Source: CBETVX01 sp965539935
GTDB taxonomy: Bacteria > Bacillota > Clostridia > Peptostreptococcales > Caminicellaceae
Reading direction: 5' to 3'
DNA: 64,000 bases
Assembly: GCA_965539935.1 (NCBI GenBank)
Contig: CBETVX010000002.1
Coordinates: 1-64,000, forward strand
Part shown: one piece after another, positions 52,752 through 61,524 of the stretch
Layout: each line of letters starts with the position of its first letter
Position numbering within the stretch: position 1 is the stretch's first letter
Made by a program: the position numbers and the translations under genes
Notes under the pieces: model-generated
What the model was told of the DNA's origin: nothing
Database searches by the model: none
Seen by the model: the letters and a program-made list of their open reading frames with translations, nothing else

Positions 52752-53819
52752 ATGTTTGATAAACTTAATTTTATAGAAGAAAAGTATGAAGATTTAAGTA
52801 AAAAAATTGCCGATCCAGAAATAATAAGCGATCAACCTACGTGGCAAAAGTATATGAAGGAGCATGCTTCATTAAAGCCTATAGTAGATAAGTATAAAGA
52901 ATATAAGGAAGTACTAGAGGGGATAGAAGAGGCAAAGGGAATTTTAAATGAAAGTAAAGATGAAGAATTTAGAGAAATGGCTAAAATGGAGCTTGAAGAA
53001 CTGGAAACTAAAATAGAGCCATTACAACAAGAGCTTAAGATTTTACTTATACCAAAGGATCCTAACGATGAAAAGAATGTTATTGTTGAAATAAGAGCTG
53101 GAGCCGGTGGAGATGAAGCTGGATTATTTGCTGCAGAGCTTTTTAGACTATACTCAAGATATGCAGAAAGAAAAAGATGGAAAATAGAAATGATGAGTTT
53201 AAATGAAACAGGGGTAGGAGGAATAAAGGAAGTTATCTTTATGATAAAGGGTAATGGAGCCTACTCAAGACTTAAATATGAAAGTGGAGTTCATAGGGTA
53301 CAGAGAATTCCATCTACAGAATCTGGAGGTAGAATCCATACATCAACTGCTACAGTAGCCGTTCTTCCTGAAGTTGATGATGTGGAAGTTGAAATTCATC
53401 AAAATGACCTTAGAGTAGATGTATTTAGATCATCGGGTAATGGGGGACAAAGTGTTAATACTACTGACTCTGCCGTAAGAATTACCCACCTACCTACTGG
53501 TATGGTAGTAACTTGTCAAGATGAAAAATCACAGCTTAAAAATAAGGAAAAGGCATTAAAAGTACTTAAGGCTAGACTTTATGAGCAAATCATGGCTGAA
53601 CAAAATGCAGAAATAGCAGAGGCAAGAAAAAGTCAAGTTGGATCAGGGGAAAGAAGTGAAAAAATCAGAACATACAATTATCCACAAAGCCGTGTAACAG
53701 ACCATAGAATAGGATTAACTATCCACAGGTTAAATCAGTTTCTAGATGGGGAAATAGATGAAGTGGTAGACGCGCTAATTACAACTGACCAAGCAGAAAA
53801 ACTAAAGAAATTAAGCTAA
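52752..53819 (+). CDS. prfA: Peptide chain release factor 1
   Basis: The 355-residue protein has the RF1 codon-recognition region near STESGGRIHTSTATVAVLPE and the catalytic GGQ in SSGNGGQSVNTTDSAVRI (~231-233). It reads UAA and UAG stops and releases the peptide. GGGGTGATATT lies before the ATG. A strong terminator follows at 53827, closing the DUF1385-prmC-prfA unit. Confidence 0.98.
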   Translation: MFDKLNFIEEKYEDLSKKIADPEIISDQPTWQKYMKEHASLKPIVDKYKEYKEVLEGIEEAKGILNESKDEEFREMAKMELEELETKIEPLQQELKILLIPKDPNDEKNVIVEIRAGAGGDEAGLFAAELFRLYSRYAERKRWKIEMMSLNETGVGGIKEVIFMIKGNGAYSRLKYESGVHRVQRIPSTESGGRIHTSTATVAVLPEVDDVEVEIHQNDLRVDVFRSSGNGGQSVNTTDSAVRITHLPTGMVVTCQDEKSQLKNKEKALKVLKARLYEQIMAEQNAEIAEARKSQVGSGERSEKIRTYNYPQSRVTDHRIGLTIHRLNQFLDGEIDEVVDALITTDQAEKLKKLS

Positions 53820-53826
53820 TAAATAG

Positions 53827-53855
53827 GGACAACACAAAGGGTGTTGTCCTTTTTG
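53827..53855 (+). terminator. Rho-independent terminator after prfA
   Basis: GGACAACAC and GTGTTGTCC form a 9-bp stem with a 5-nt loop, followed by TTTTTGG. Confidence 0.93.
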
Positions 53856-54199
53856 GATACAAGGGTACAATTATTCTATATCCTACTTGCTTTAGGAATG
53901 TTAAAAAATTAACTTAATTTATAAGCTGTTGAAAAAATTGGATAGTAGGAGTATACTAATAAGCAGTAAATTATTATATTAAAAATAAACCCCTGGGAAT
54001 AATAATACAAATAATAAAAATTTTGCTATTAGATATCAGTCATTTATAGAAGCAATATATAATCATATAAATCAAGCTTCAAAATGGATAACAACTACAA
54101 AATGAAAAGAAGGTGTAAGTATGGTATTTAGTAGCTTAGTAGTCACGTAAAGCTCCTTTTAAATTATAAACACCAAAAAATTTGAAGGGAGTAATTAAA
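53856..54199. other. Gap before the antiporter, with one promoter
   Basis: A promoter with TTGAAA (53929), 17 bp and TATACT (53952) points forward, giving a ~240-nt leader. A nine-codon frame at 54121-54150 (with AGAAGGTG upstream) is the only small ORF. No known riboswitch was recognised. Confidence 0.5.
53929..53957 (+). promoter_or_regulatory. Sigma-A promoter for the cation antiporter
   Basis: TTGAAA and TATACT are separated by exactly 17 bp. Confidence 0.6.
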
Positions 54200-55354
54200 T
54201 TGGAGCCAAAACTACTATTTCTACTGCATATAGCAATTATTTTATTAGCGGCAAACATAGGTGGACTAGTCAGTAAAAGATTTAAACAACCAGCAGTACT
54301 AGGCCAAATATTGGTAGGTATAATATTAGGAATGGGTTTTATAGAAAAAACAGAAACCATAGAACATCTAGCGGAAATCGGAGTAATATTTTTAATGTTT
54401 AATGCAGGTCTTGAAACAGATGTTAATGAACTTAAAGCCTCTGGCAAATCATCTTCATTAATTGCCCTAGGAGGAGTACTTACTCCCTTGATATTAGTAA
54501 CCGGCGGGATATATGTACTAACTAAAAATTTTATAGCAAGTATATTTATGGGAGTAATTTCTACAGCCACAAGTGTCAGTATATCAGTACAAACCCTTAG
54601 GGAAATAGGAAAAATGAAGACAAAACAAGGTATAGGTATTCTAGGAGCTGCCATTATAGATGATGTAGTAGGTATCATACTACTTACAGTGGTTGTTGGA
54701 GTAGTAAAACCTGGGCCTGAAAACAGTCTATTCTTAGTAATAAGCAAAATAATCACATTTTTCATAATAACATTTATAATTGGATATATCGTAATAAAGG
54801 GACTATCAAAACTATCAACGAAGGTTTATTTAGAAGATAGAATAATTACATTCGCAATAATTTTCTGTTTTATACTTGCTTTTCTATCAGAGGAACTAGG
54901 AGTAGCAGCAATAACAGGGGCTTACTTTTCAGGAATAGTTTTTTCCATGACCACCCACAGATATAAATTATCCCATGAGGTCCATAAATTATCTATGATT
55001 ATGTTTACTCCAATATTTTTTGTAGCAATAGGATTAGGAGTTGATATAGTATCGGCTATGAAGGCCCTTGGAGTAGGAATGGTTATCATTGTATTAGGAG
55101 GACTGGGAAAGGTTATTGGTTGTGGACTTGGAGCCCGTATATCAGGTTTCCCAAAAAGAGAATCCTTGCAGATTGGTATTGGGATGGTGCCTAGAGCTGA
55201 AGTATCCATAATAATAGCCAATTTAGGGGTAGCAATAGGGGTTATAACTAGAAAGGAAATGGCAGCAGTTATACTAATGGTTTTAGTAACCACCCTTATA
55301 ACACCATCTTTATTAAAATGGAGCTTCACCCCAAAGGAAACTAAGGCCAGCTAA
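54200..55354 (+). CDS. Cation/proton antiporter, CPA2 family
   Basis: TTG 54200 lies 8 bp after AAGGGAG; the TTG at 54182 precedes that site. The 384-residue protein has 11-13 membrane helices and the family motifs FKQPAVLGQILVGIILG, GVIFLMFNAGLETDVNELK and the catalytic-region AAIIDDVVGIILLTVVVG, with the paired aspartates of electrogenic CPA2 exchangers. There is no TrkA-N/RCK domain at the C-terminus, unlike KefB/KefC. It probably exchanges Na+ or K+ for protons. A terminator follows immediately. Confidence 0.92.
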   Translation: MEPKLLFLLHIAIILLAANIGGLVSKRFKQPAVLGQILVGIILGMGFIEKTETIEHLAEIGVIFLMFNAGLETDVNELKASGKSSSLIALGGVLTPLILVTGGIYVLTKNFIASIFMGVISTATSVSISVQTLREIGKMKTKQGIGILGAAIIDDVVGIILLTVVVGVVKPGPENSLFLVISKIITFFIITFIIGYIVIKGLSKLSTKVYLEDRIITFAIIFCFILAFLSEELGVAAITGAYFSGIVFSMTTHRYKLSHEVHKLSMIMFTPIFFVAIGLGVDIVSAMKALGVGMVIIVLGGLGKVIGCGLGARISGFPKRESLQIGIGMVPRAEVSIIIANLGVAIGVITRKEMAAVILMVLVTTLITPSLLKWSFTPKETKAS

Positions 55355-55381
55355 ACGATGACTAATGTCATCGTTTTTTTA
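55353..55381 (+). terminator. Rho-independent terminator of the antiporter
   Basis: AAACGATGAC and GTCATCGTTT form a 10-bp stem with a 4-nt loop and a run of T; its 5' arm overlaps the stop codon. Confidence 0.93.
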
Positions 55382-55670
55382 TTGCATAAAAGATTATACA
55401 TCTTAAATTTGCTAAATTCAAGCAATACAGAGAGTAATAAACTATTATCAGTAAATATTGGTTTTCATTTTTCGCCTAAAAGAATGACTTTAAAACTAGG
55501 AACTGAGAATGATCAACTAAGAACTAACAATGGATGGTTTATATAATTAATTTAGTTTTTTGCATATATATGATAAACTGTATTTGGATCAATGAATTTA
55601 TATTTTTATCTTTGCCATCAGCTATGGACCTATATTATAAAGTTTTACAAAATAGAAAAGGAGGATACCT
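55382..55670. other. Gap with an AACTAAGAACT repeat, no gene
   Basis: At 55493-55530 a degenerate AACTAGGAACTGAGAATGATCAACTAAGAACT block is seen. The open frame across this stretch has no ribosome site and runs through the repeat, so I do not call it. Confidence 0.55.
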
Positions 55671-56495
55671 TTGAATAACTTAAACAAAGATAAAATAATT
55701 AAAATATCCACCATTGCTTTACTTGTATTAGTGCTTGTACATTCAATATTAGGAACCATATCATTTGATAGCTTTTTCAATTTAAAAGCCTTAGAAATAA
55801 TTATAGCAGGTATATTTATATCGGTTATAATTAGTTATTCCTTTGATACATTGGTATTCACAATAGGAGTTATAAGAGAGAGTTTTAAAAGCCAAATAGA
55901 CTATGAAAGTGATATATTTACCATATACGAATTTTCTAAAGAAATAAAAAAGAATGGAGCTCTAAAGCTACAGCCTGAAATTGCTAGATTGGAAAATGAC
56001 TTTATTAGGGATGCTATGAATTTAATATGTGATTGTGAAAGTGTACAAAGTATTAGAGAAGTCCTTGAAAAAGACATAGAGTCAAGGAAAATAAAATTGC
56101 TTAGGGCATATAACCTATTAAAAATGATCTCCCAAGTGGCACCGGCATTTGGCCTTATAGGCACCCTGTTGGGAATGATAGGATTGCTGTCAAATATGGA
56201 CAATCCACAACTAATAGTATCCAATATGTCATCGGCATTAGTTAGTACATTGTATGGGGCCCTTATAGCCAATTTTATAGCAATTCCCCTTATGGGAAGG
56301 GTAATGGAGCTAATAAATAAAAAAACCCTGCAATATAAAATAATAGCGGAGGGAGTAATACTCATAGCCAAAAACGAAACAGTTAGAAATGTATTTGATA
56401 AAATGAATGTTATGCTTCCCGACCATAAGAGACTTCAATATCCTAAAAAACCTCTAAGGAAAGGGGTATATGGTACAAATGAAATTCCACTATGA
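55671..56495 (+). CDS. MotA/TolQ-type stator protein
   Basis: Start is TTG, with GGAGG 6 bp upstream. The 274-residue protein has two N-terminal membrane helices (ISTIALLVLVLVHSILGTI and LEIIIAGIFISVIISYSF). Two more follow near 160-215, with the MotA/ExbB signature VAPAFGLIGTLLGMIGLL and SSALVSTLYGALIANFIAIPL. It forms ion channels with the MotB-like partner, whose gene overlaps it by 26 bp. No flagellar genes are visible, so the pair may drive something other than a flagellum, or the flagellar genes may lie elsewhere. Confidence 0.87.
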   Translation: MNNLNKDKIIKISTIALLVLVLVHSILGTISFDSFFNLKALEIIIAGIFISVIISYSFDTLVFTIGVIRESFKSQIDYESDIFTIYEFSKEIKKNGALKLQPEIARLENDFIRDAMNLICDCESVQSIREVLEKDIESRKIKLLRAYNLLKMISQVAPAFGLIGTLLGMIGLLSNMDNPQLIVSNMSSALVSTLYGALIANFIAIPLMGRVMELINKKTLQYKIIAEGVILIAKNETVRNVFDKMNVMLPDHKRLQYPKKPLRKGVYGTNEIPL

Positions 56496-57210
56496 AGAAA
56501 ATAATATGGATTACGAAGGAGATATATCAAATAGCTGGATGATAATATACAGCGATATGATAACCATAATACTATGCTTTTTTATTATCTTTTTTACTTT
56601 TACAGCAGAGGAAAATACACTGTTATTTAAGCTTAAGAATTCACTGGAAAATAAAGTGAGTAAGCTAAATACAGAGGTAGAAGAATTAAATACAGTAAAT
56701 GAAAGACTGAAAAAGGAGACTGCCAGTCTATCTCAAAAATTATTTAACCTTACAAATATAGAAAGGGATGTAAAAACATCTAATGAAGATTTTATTTCAT
56801 TCCTTAGGGATAATAATTTATTAGAAGATGTAACTATATTGGAGGATGAAAACCAGCTGGTAATTAGATTTAAAGATAGCATTCTATTTGATAGTGGAGA
56901 GGCAGAGATTAGACAAGAGGGCTATGAAGTATTAGATAGAATTGCAGATAAATTAAAAAAGATTGAGAATGACTTTGTGGTTGAAGGATATACCGATAAT
57001 GTACCTATAAAAACCCATGAATTTCCATCAAACTGGGAACTATCTTCCGCAAGGGCAATAAATGTAGTAAAATTCTTTATAAATAACAAAAATATAAATG
57101 AAGATAGAATATCCTTTAGTGGTTGGGGAGAGAGAAAACCTATAGCTTCCAACGATACCGAAGAAGGTAGAGCAAAAAATAGAAGAATAGAGATAAAAAT
57201 AATTAATTAA
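56470..57210 (+). CDS. MotB/OmpA-type stator partner
   Basis: The ATG at 56470 lies within the upstream gene, with AAGGAAAGGGG before it. The 246-residue protein has a single membrane helix with the channel aspartate in IIYSDMITIILCFFIIFF. A coiled coil follows (~55-95: LKNSLENKVSKLNTEVEEL). The C-terminal OmpA domain binds peptidoglycan (VVEGYTDNVPIK, NWELSSARAINVVKFF, GWGERKPIASN). This is the MotB plan, with a longer coiled coil than in short MotB proteins. Confidence 0.9.
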   Translation: MVQMKFHYEENNMDYEGDISNSWMIIYSDMITIILCFFIIFFTFTAEENTLLFKLKNSLENKVSKLNTEVEELNTVNERLKKETASLSQKLFNLTNIERDVKTSNEDFISFLRDNNLLEDVTILEDENQLVIRFKDSILFDSGEAEIRQEGYEVLDRIADKLKKIENDFVVEGYTDNVPIKTHEFPSNWELSSARAINVVKFFINNKNINEDRISFSGWGERKPIASNDTEEGRAKNRRIEIKIIN

Positions 57211-57254
57211 AAATTAGCCAGATTTTGGTAAGATCTCTTTATTTAATTTAGATC

Positions 57255-57281
57255 ATCGTACAGAAATGTACGATTTTTCTA
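57255..57281 (+). terminator. Rho-independent terminator after the stator pair
   Basis: ATCGTACA and TGTACGAT form an 8-bp stem with a 4-nt loop, followed by TTTTTCT. A short CCTGTAACC repeat follows at 57288-57308. Confidence 0.85.
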
Positions 57282-57389
57282 TGGATTTATTCCCTGTAAC
57301 CTGTTACATAGTTTTAAAAGTTCTGTCCAATTCACATTGTTCATATAATTAAATAGCCTTACAAAATATAAATAGGATGTGATAAGATT

Positions 57390-58121
57390 ATGATAAATAT
57401 TATGACAATAACCCTCATTGGATTTACAGCAGGTGTATTGGGCACTGGGCTAGGTGGACTTTTAGCTATAATATTAGGAAAACCTAGCGAAAGACTACTT
57501 AGCTTTATATTAGGCTTTTCAGCAGGGATAATGCTCACAATAGTATGTTTTGATCTTCTGCCTGAAGCCTTTGAAATAGGAGATTTTATAGTATCAATTT
57601 TGGGTATAATAGCAGGAGTAATAATGATAATAGTAATTGATGAGGGACTTCACGGCTATAAGGGAACAGGGACAGATTCCAATAGAAACCTAGTAAAAAT
57701 GGGACTATTAATAGGGCTAGGAGTAGCTATGCATAACTTCCCAGAGGGATTAGCCATAGGGTCGGGATTTATGGCAAGACAGGAACTGGGGATAGGAATA
57801 GCCATAGTGATAGCACTACATAATATTCCAGAAGGCATATCCATGGCTGCGCCTATGAGAGTAGGAGGCTTATCGAGATTTAGTTCCCTTTTATACACTA
57901 TGCTAGTTGGTCTACCTATGGGACTTGGAGCATATATTGGAGCTATGTTAGGAGAAATATCACAGGTTTTAATATCTTTTTGCCTTGCCTTTGCAGGAGG
58001 GACTATGCTATATATAACCTGTGGAGAATTAATTCCTAGCTCCAATAGAATACATAGGGGTAAAAGCACCAATATAGGACTAATAATTGGGTTCATAATT
58101 GGTTTAATGATAACAAGGTAA
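57390..58121 (+). CDS. ZIP-family metal transporter
   Basis: The 243-residue protein has about eight membrane helices and both ZIP metal-binding motifs, AMHNFPEGLAIG (helix IV) and ALHNIPEGISMAAP (helix V). ZIP proteins bring zinc, iron or other divalent metals into the cytoplasm. Bacterial members of the GufA/ZupT type have this length. AGGATGTG lies before the ATG. No metal-regulator site is evident. Confidence 0.93.
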   Translation: MINIMTITLIGFTAGVLGTGLGGLLAIILGKPSERLLSFILGFSAGIMLTIVCFDLLPEAFEIGDFIVSILGIIAGVIMIIVIDEGLHGYKGTGTDSNRNLVKMGLLIGLGVAMHNFPEGLAIGSGFMARQELGIGIAIVIALHNIPEGISMAAPMRVGGLSRFSSLLYTMLVGLPMGLGAYIGAMLGEISQVLISFCLAFAGGTMLYITCGELIPSSNRIHRGKSTNIGLIIGFIIGLMITR

Positions 58122-58186
58122 AATAATTGACAATAAACACCTTAGAATTTACAATTAGAACAGAAAATTGAATATGAAGGATCTTT

Positions 58187-59260
58187 ATGAAAGGTTTGAT
58201 GGAATTGAAAAAGACAAAAATAGTAGATATTGATATTAACCATATTGACATGGTGGTCCTGTCTGAAGCTGCAAATATACTAAAAAATGGTGGAACCGTA
58301 GCCTTCCCAACGGAAACGGTCTATGGACTTGGAGCCAATGCACTAGATAAAAATGCAATATCTAAAATATTTAAGGCTAAGGGAAGACCATCGGACAACC
58401 CTTTAATTGTACATATAGCGGATTTTGACGATTTACATGAATTGGTTTTAAATATACCAAAGAAAGCAGAAATGCTTATGGAAAAATTCTGGCCAGGGCC
58501 ACTGACTATGATATTTAAAAAGTCAATGAAAGTACCAGAGAATGTAACGGCAGACCTTGATACTGTAGCCATACGAATGCCTTCCCATCCCATAGCCAAT
58601 AAACTAATTGAGCTTACTGGCCTACCAATAGCTGCTCCCAGTGCCAATCTATCTGGAAAACCTAGTCCTACGAAGGCAGAGCATGTAATTAAGGATTTAA
58701 AGGGTAGGGTAGATGCAATAGTATGTGGAGGAGATGCAGAGGTAGGGGTAGAATCAACAGTGCTTGATATTACTACAGATACACCTATGATTTTAAGGCC
58801 GGGAGGAATAACAAAGGAAGACATAGAAAAACTAGTTGGAGAAGTTGAAATAGACCCAGCAATACTTAAGAAAAATAATGGAAACTATAAACCTAAATCT
58901 CCAGGGATGAAATATACCCACTATTCCCCCGAGGCCCAGGTAATACTCATAAATGGACAAATAGATAATGTGGTAGAAAAAATAAAATCTATGCAGGAAT
59001 CTAAGGAAAAGGAAGGCTATAGAGTAGGTATAATGGCCACCGATGAAACTAAAGATAGATATAATGGAGAGAATATATTATCCCTTGGAAGCAGGAAAAG
59101 ATTAGAGACAGTGGCATCAAATCTATTTAAGACATTAAGGGAATTTGATGAAAGAAAAGTAGATATAATACTTTCTGAAGGCTTTGAAGAGGTTGGAGTA
59201 GGACAAGCTATCATGAATAGACTAACCAAAGCAGCAGGATATAATATAGTAGAAGCATGA
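58187..59260 (+). CDS. L-threonylcarbamoyladenylate synthase, Sua5 type
   Basis: GAAGGA lies 6 bp before ATG 58187; a second ATG at 58199 is also possible. The 357-residue protein has the YrdC/Sua5 core (GGTVAFPTETVYGLGANAL, KAKGRPSDNPLIVHI, LPIAAPSANLSGKPSPT) and a C-terminal Sua5 domain after SPGMKYTHYSPEAQV. Full-length Sua5 differs from the shorter TsaC/YrdC. It makes the activated intermediate for the t6A modification of tRNA. Confidence 0.96.
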   Translation: MKGLMELKKTKIVDIDINHIDMVVLSEAANILKNGGTVAFPTETVYGLGANALDKNAISKIFKAKGRPSDNPLIVHIADFDDLHELVLNIPKKAEMLMEKFWPGPLTMIFKKSMKVPENVTADLDTVAIRMPSHPIANKLIELTGLPIAAPSANLSGKPSPTKAEHVIKDLKGRVDAIVCGGDAEVGVESTVLDITTDTPMILRPGGITKEDIEKLVGEVEIDPAILKKNNGNYKPKSPGMKYTHYSPEAQVILINGQIDNVVEKIKSMQESKEKEGYRVGIMATDETKDRYNGENILSLGSRKRLETVASNLFKTLREFDERKVDIILSEGFEEVGVGQAIMNRLTKAAGYNIVEA

Positions 59261-59299
59261 AGAAAGTTAAGAATTAGAAAAGAAATTTATTGCAGTAGA

Positions 59300-59315
59300 G
59301 GCGATTTCAATCGCC
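59300..59315. other. Small hairpin after sua5
   Basis: GGCGATT-TC-AATCGCC is a perfect 7-bp stem without a T tract. It may be a weak terminator or part of the following repeat region. Confidence 0.45.
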
Positions 59316-59389
59316 AAGGAATGAAGGGTTAGAAAAACAAATAATAATGAATAATTAATAGGTAAAGAAAGTTAAAAGTTAAGCATTAA

Positions 59390-59476
59390 AAAATCTTTTG
59401 CTATTAGCCATTAGCTATCAGCCATAAGCCATGAGCCATAAGCCATAAGCCATTAGCTATTAGCAAATAGCTATAC
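59390..59476. repeat. GCCATTAGC/GCCATAAGC repeat block before the phosphatase gene
   Basis: The block starts AAAAAATCTTTTGCTATTAG and runs through about eight degenerate GCCATAAGC-type units. A second block opening with almost the same sequence follows the phosphatase gene. Confidence 0.85.
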
Positions 59477-59526
59477 TTAATCTCCCTACTCCATACTATA
59501 TACTCTCTAACAAAGGAGGTTCAAAA

Positions 59527-59985
59527 TTGAAAATTCTTTTCGTATGTACTGGAAATACCTGTAGAAGTAGCATGGCGGAAGCTATGTTTAAGGACTTGAT
59601 AAAGGATTTAGAAGGAAAGGATATTGAAGTATCTTCTGCCGGAACATGGGCCATAGAGGGACATAGTGCCTCAGCAAATGCAATAAAAATAATGAATGAA
59701 AGAAATATAGACCTTTCAAATCATAGATCAACTCCCTTAACTAAAGAACTGATAAAAAAAGCCGATCTTATACTGACGATGACAAGAAATCATAAAAATC
59801 AAATACTAAGTGTTATGCCGGAGGTAGAAGACAAGGTATACACCCTTAAGGAATTTGTAGGATATGATAGGGATGACTTAGATATTGCTGACCCCTTTGG
59901 TGGAGATATGGAAGCATACAGGCGTTCAGCAGATGAAATAGAATCAGCCCTCAAGAAAGCCCTTGAAAAGATTATTAAGAGTTAA
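59527..59985 (+). CDS. ywlE: Low-molecular-weight phosphatase, protein-arginine type
   Basis: The start is TTG after AAAGGAGG. The 152-residue protein has the LMW phosphatase P-loop at the N-terminus, CTGNTCRSSMAEAMF, and the general-acid loop ADPFGGDMEAY near 120. The Thr in CTGNTCRS is the residue that marks YwlE-type protein-arginine phosphatases, as against tyrosine phosphatases (which have Ile or Leu there). It would reverse McsB arginine phosphorylation; no mcsB is in the window. GCCATTAGC repeat blocks lie on both sides. Confidence 0.87.
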   Translation: MKILFVCTGNTCRSSMAEAMFKDLIKDLEGKDIEVSSAGTWAIEGHSASANAIKIMNERNIDLSNHRSTPLTKELIKKADLILTMTRNHKNQILSVMPEVEDKVYTLKEFVGYDRDDLDIADPFGGDMEAYRRSADEIESALKKALEKIIKS

Positions 59986-60060
59986 AAAATCTTTTGCTAC
60001 TAGCCATTAGCTATTTGCCATCAGCCATCAGCCATCAGCCATTAGCCATCAGCCACTTAT
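59983..60060. repeat. GCCATTAGC/GCCATCAGC repeat block after the phosphatase gene
   Basis: The block opens TTAAAAAATCTTTTGCTACT, overlapping the stop codon, and runs through about seven units. After it comes TTGACCCAAACCTGTTAACT (60067), the core type also seen at 38473. Confidence 0.85.
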
Positions 60061-60246
60061 AAGCCTTGACCCAAACCTGTTAACTGTCAACTAATTAATT
60101 AATCAATTTACTATGCAAAATTTTTTTATAAAAAATAGAGGATTTTTTTAAAATATGTCGAATATAATATAAGTTTATGCTTGATTCAGTAACTTTGCTA
60201 TAAAATAGTAAATAGGAACAAAAAATTGATATAGGAGGTGTAATCT

Positions 60247-60690
60247 GTGAAAATAGCATTAGGAAGTGACCATGGAGGATACAATCTAAAGGAAGAGATT
60301 AAAAAACATCTGGAGAAAAAAGGAATAGAATATGTGGACTACGGAACCAATTCTACAGAGTCGGTGGATTATCCAGAGTTCGGTATGAAAGTAGCACAGG
60401 CAGTTACATCCGGTGAATGTGAAAAGGGCATAGTTTGTTGTGGAACGGGTATAGGAATTTCAATTTCAGCTAACAAAGTAAAGGGTATAAGATGTGCAGT
60501 AGTTACAGATACTTTCTCAGCGGAAATGTCAAGGGCCCATAACAATGCAAATGTACTGGCATTAGGAGAGAGAGTAGTAGGTATAGGTTTGGCACTAAAA
60601 ATAGTAGACGTATGGCTTGAGACGGAATTTGAAGGCGGAAGACATGAGAGAAGAGTAAACAAAATTGGTGATATTGAAAGGAGATATTAA
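60247..60690 (+). CDS. rpiB: Ribose-5-phosphate isomerase B
   Basis: Start is GTG, with AGGAGGTG 6 bp upstream. The 147-residue protein has the RpiB features GSDHGGYNLKEEIKKHL, the phosphate- and catalytic-region CCGTGIGISISANKVKGIRC (with the catalytic Cys), and HNNANVLALGERVVG. It interconverts ribose-5-phosphate and ribulose-5-phosphate, feeding PRPP supply. The upp gene follows by 2 bp, so the two are co-transcribed. Confidence 0.97.
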   Translation: MKIALGSDHGGYNLKEEIKKHLEKKGIEYVDYGTNSTESVDYPEFGMKVAQAVTSGECEKGIVCCGTGIGISISANKVKGIRCAVVTDTFSAEMSRAHNNANVLALGERVVGIGLALKIVDVWLETEFEGGRHERRVNKIGDIERRY

Positions 60691-60692
60691 GT

Positions 60693-61322
60693 ATGAAAAA
60701 AGTATTTGTTATGGACCATCCCCTTATACAACATAAATTGACCCTCATTAGAGATAAAAATACAGGTTCAAAGGAATTTAGAGAGTTGGTTAAAGAGGTT
60801 TCAATGCTTATGGCCTATGAAGTAACTAGAAGTCTTCCTTTAGAAGATGTGGAAATTGAGACTCCAGTTTGCAAAACTAAGACAAAGGTTTTATCGGGTA
60901 GGAAGCTAGGTATAGTACCTATACTTAGAGCAGGCCTTGGAATGGTAGATGGATTTCTAAGTCTTCTTCCAGCTGCTAAAGTAGGTCATGTAGGGCTTTA
61001 CAGAGATCCACAGACATTAGAACCTGTAGAATACTATTGTAAATTACCTACAGATGTCAAGGAAAGGGAACTTATAGTTGTGGACCCTATGTTAGCAACC
61101 GGTGGTTCGGCTAAGGCGGCTATAGGATTTATAAAAGAAAGGGGAGCAGAAAATATTAAGCTAGTATGTCTTATAGCTGCTCCAGAGGGTATTGAGGCAG
61201 TTCATAATGAACACCCTGATGTAGATATTTATGTTGCGGCGGTGGATGAAAAACTAAATGATCATGCATACATAGTTCCAGGACTTGGTGATGCAGGAGA
61301 TAGATTATTTGGAACTAAATAG
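60693..61322 (+). CDS. upp: Uracil phosphoribosyltransferase
   Basis: The 209-residue protein makes UMP from uracil and PRPP. Signature parts are PLIQHKLTLIRDKNTGSKEFRELV, ILRAGLGMVDGFL, the PRPP loop DPMLATGGSAKAAI and the uracil-binding PGLGDAGDRLFGT at the C-terminus. GAAAGGAG lies before the ATG, inside the end of rpiB. A strong terminator follows. Confidence 0.98.
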   Translation: MKKVFVMDHPLIQHKLTLIRDKNTGSKEFRELVKEVSMLMAYEVTRSLPLEDVEIETPVCKTKTKVLSGRKLGIVPILRAGLGMVDGFLSLLPAAKVGHVGLYRDPQTLEPVEYYCKLPTDVKERELIVVDPMLATGGSAKAAIGFIKERGAENIKLVCLIAAPEGIEAVHNEHPDVDIYVAAVDEKLNDHAYIVPGLGDAGDRLFGTK

Positions 61323-61330
61323 TAAGATTT

Positions 61331-61360
61331 GAAAGGGACGGTTATAAACCGTTCCTTTCT
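61331..61360 (+). terminator. Rho-independent terminator after upp
   Basis: AAAGGGACGGTT and AACCGTTCCTTT form a 12-bp stem with one G-T pair and a short loop, followed by CTTGATT. Confidence 0.85.
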
Positions 61361-61420
61361 TGATTATAATTATTTAAAAAAGTATAATAAAATTAATGAT
61401 TTGTTATTTTAGTTCCATAA

Positions 61421-61515
61421 AAAACTAAAAACTAAAAACTGAGAACTAAGAACTAAGAACTAAGAACCAAGAACTAATAACTAATAAAGCGTTGCTTGAC
61501 GCCTTAGTTTAAGGG
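61421..61515. repeat. AACTAAGAACT block followed by hairpin
   Basis: About nine degenerate AACTAAGAACT/AACTAAAAACT units are followed by a hairpin around GCGT-TGCTTG-ACGC with flanking AACTAATAAA and CCTTAGTT. The design equals that at 50886-50943. Confidence 0.8.
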
Positions 61516-61524
61516 GGGCTAAAT

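Noticed and set aside
55358..55546. 62-codon open frame after the antiporter
   Set aside because: It begins inside the terminator hairpin, lacks a ribosome site and runs through a short-repeat block.
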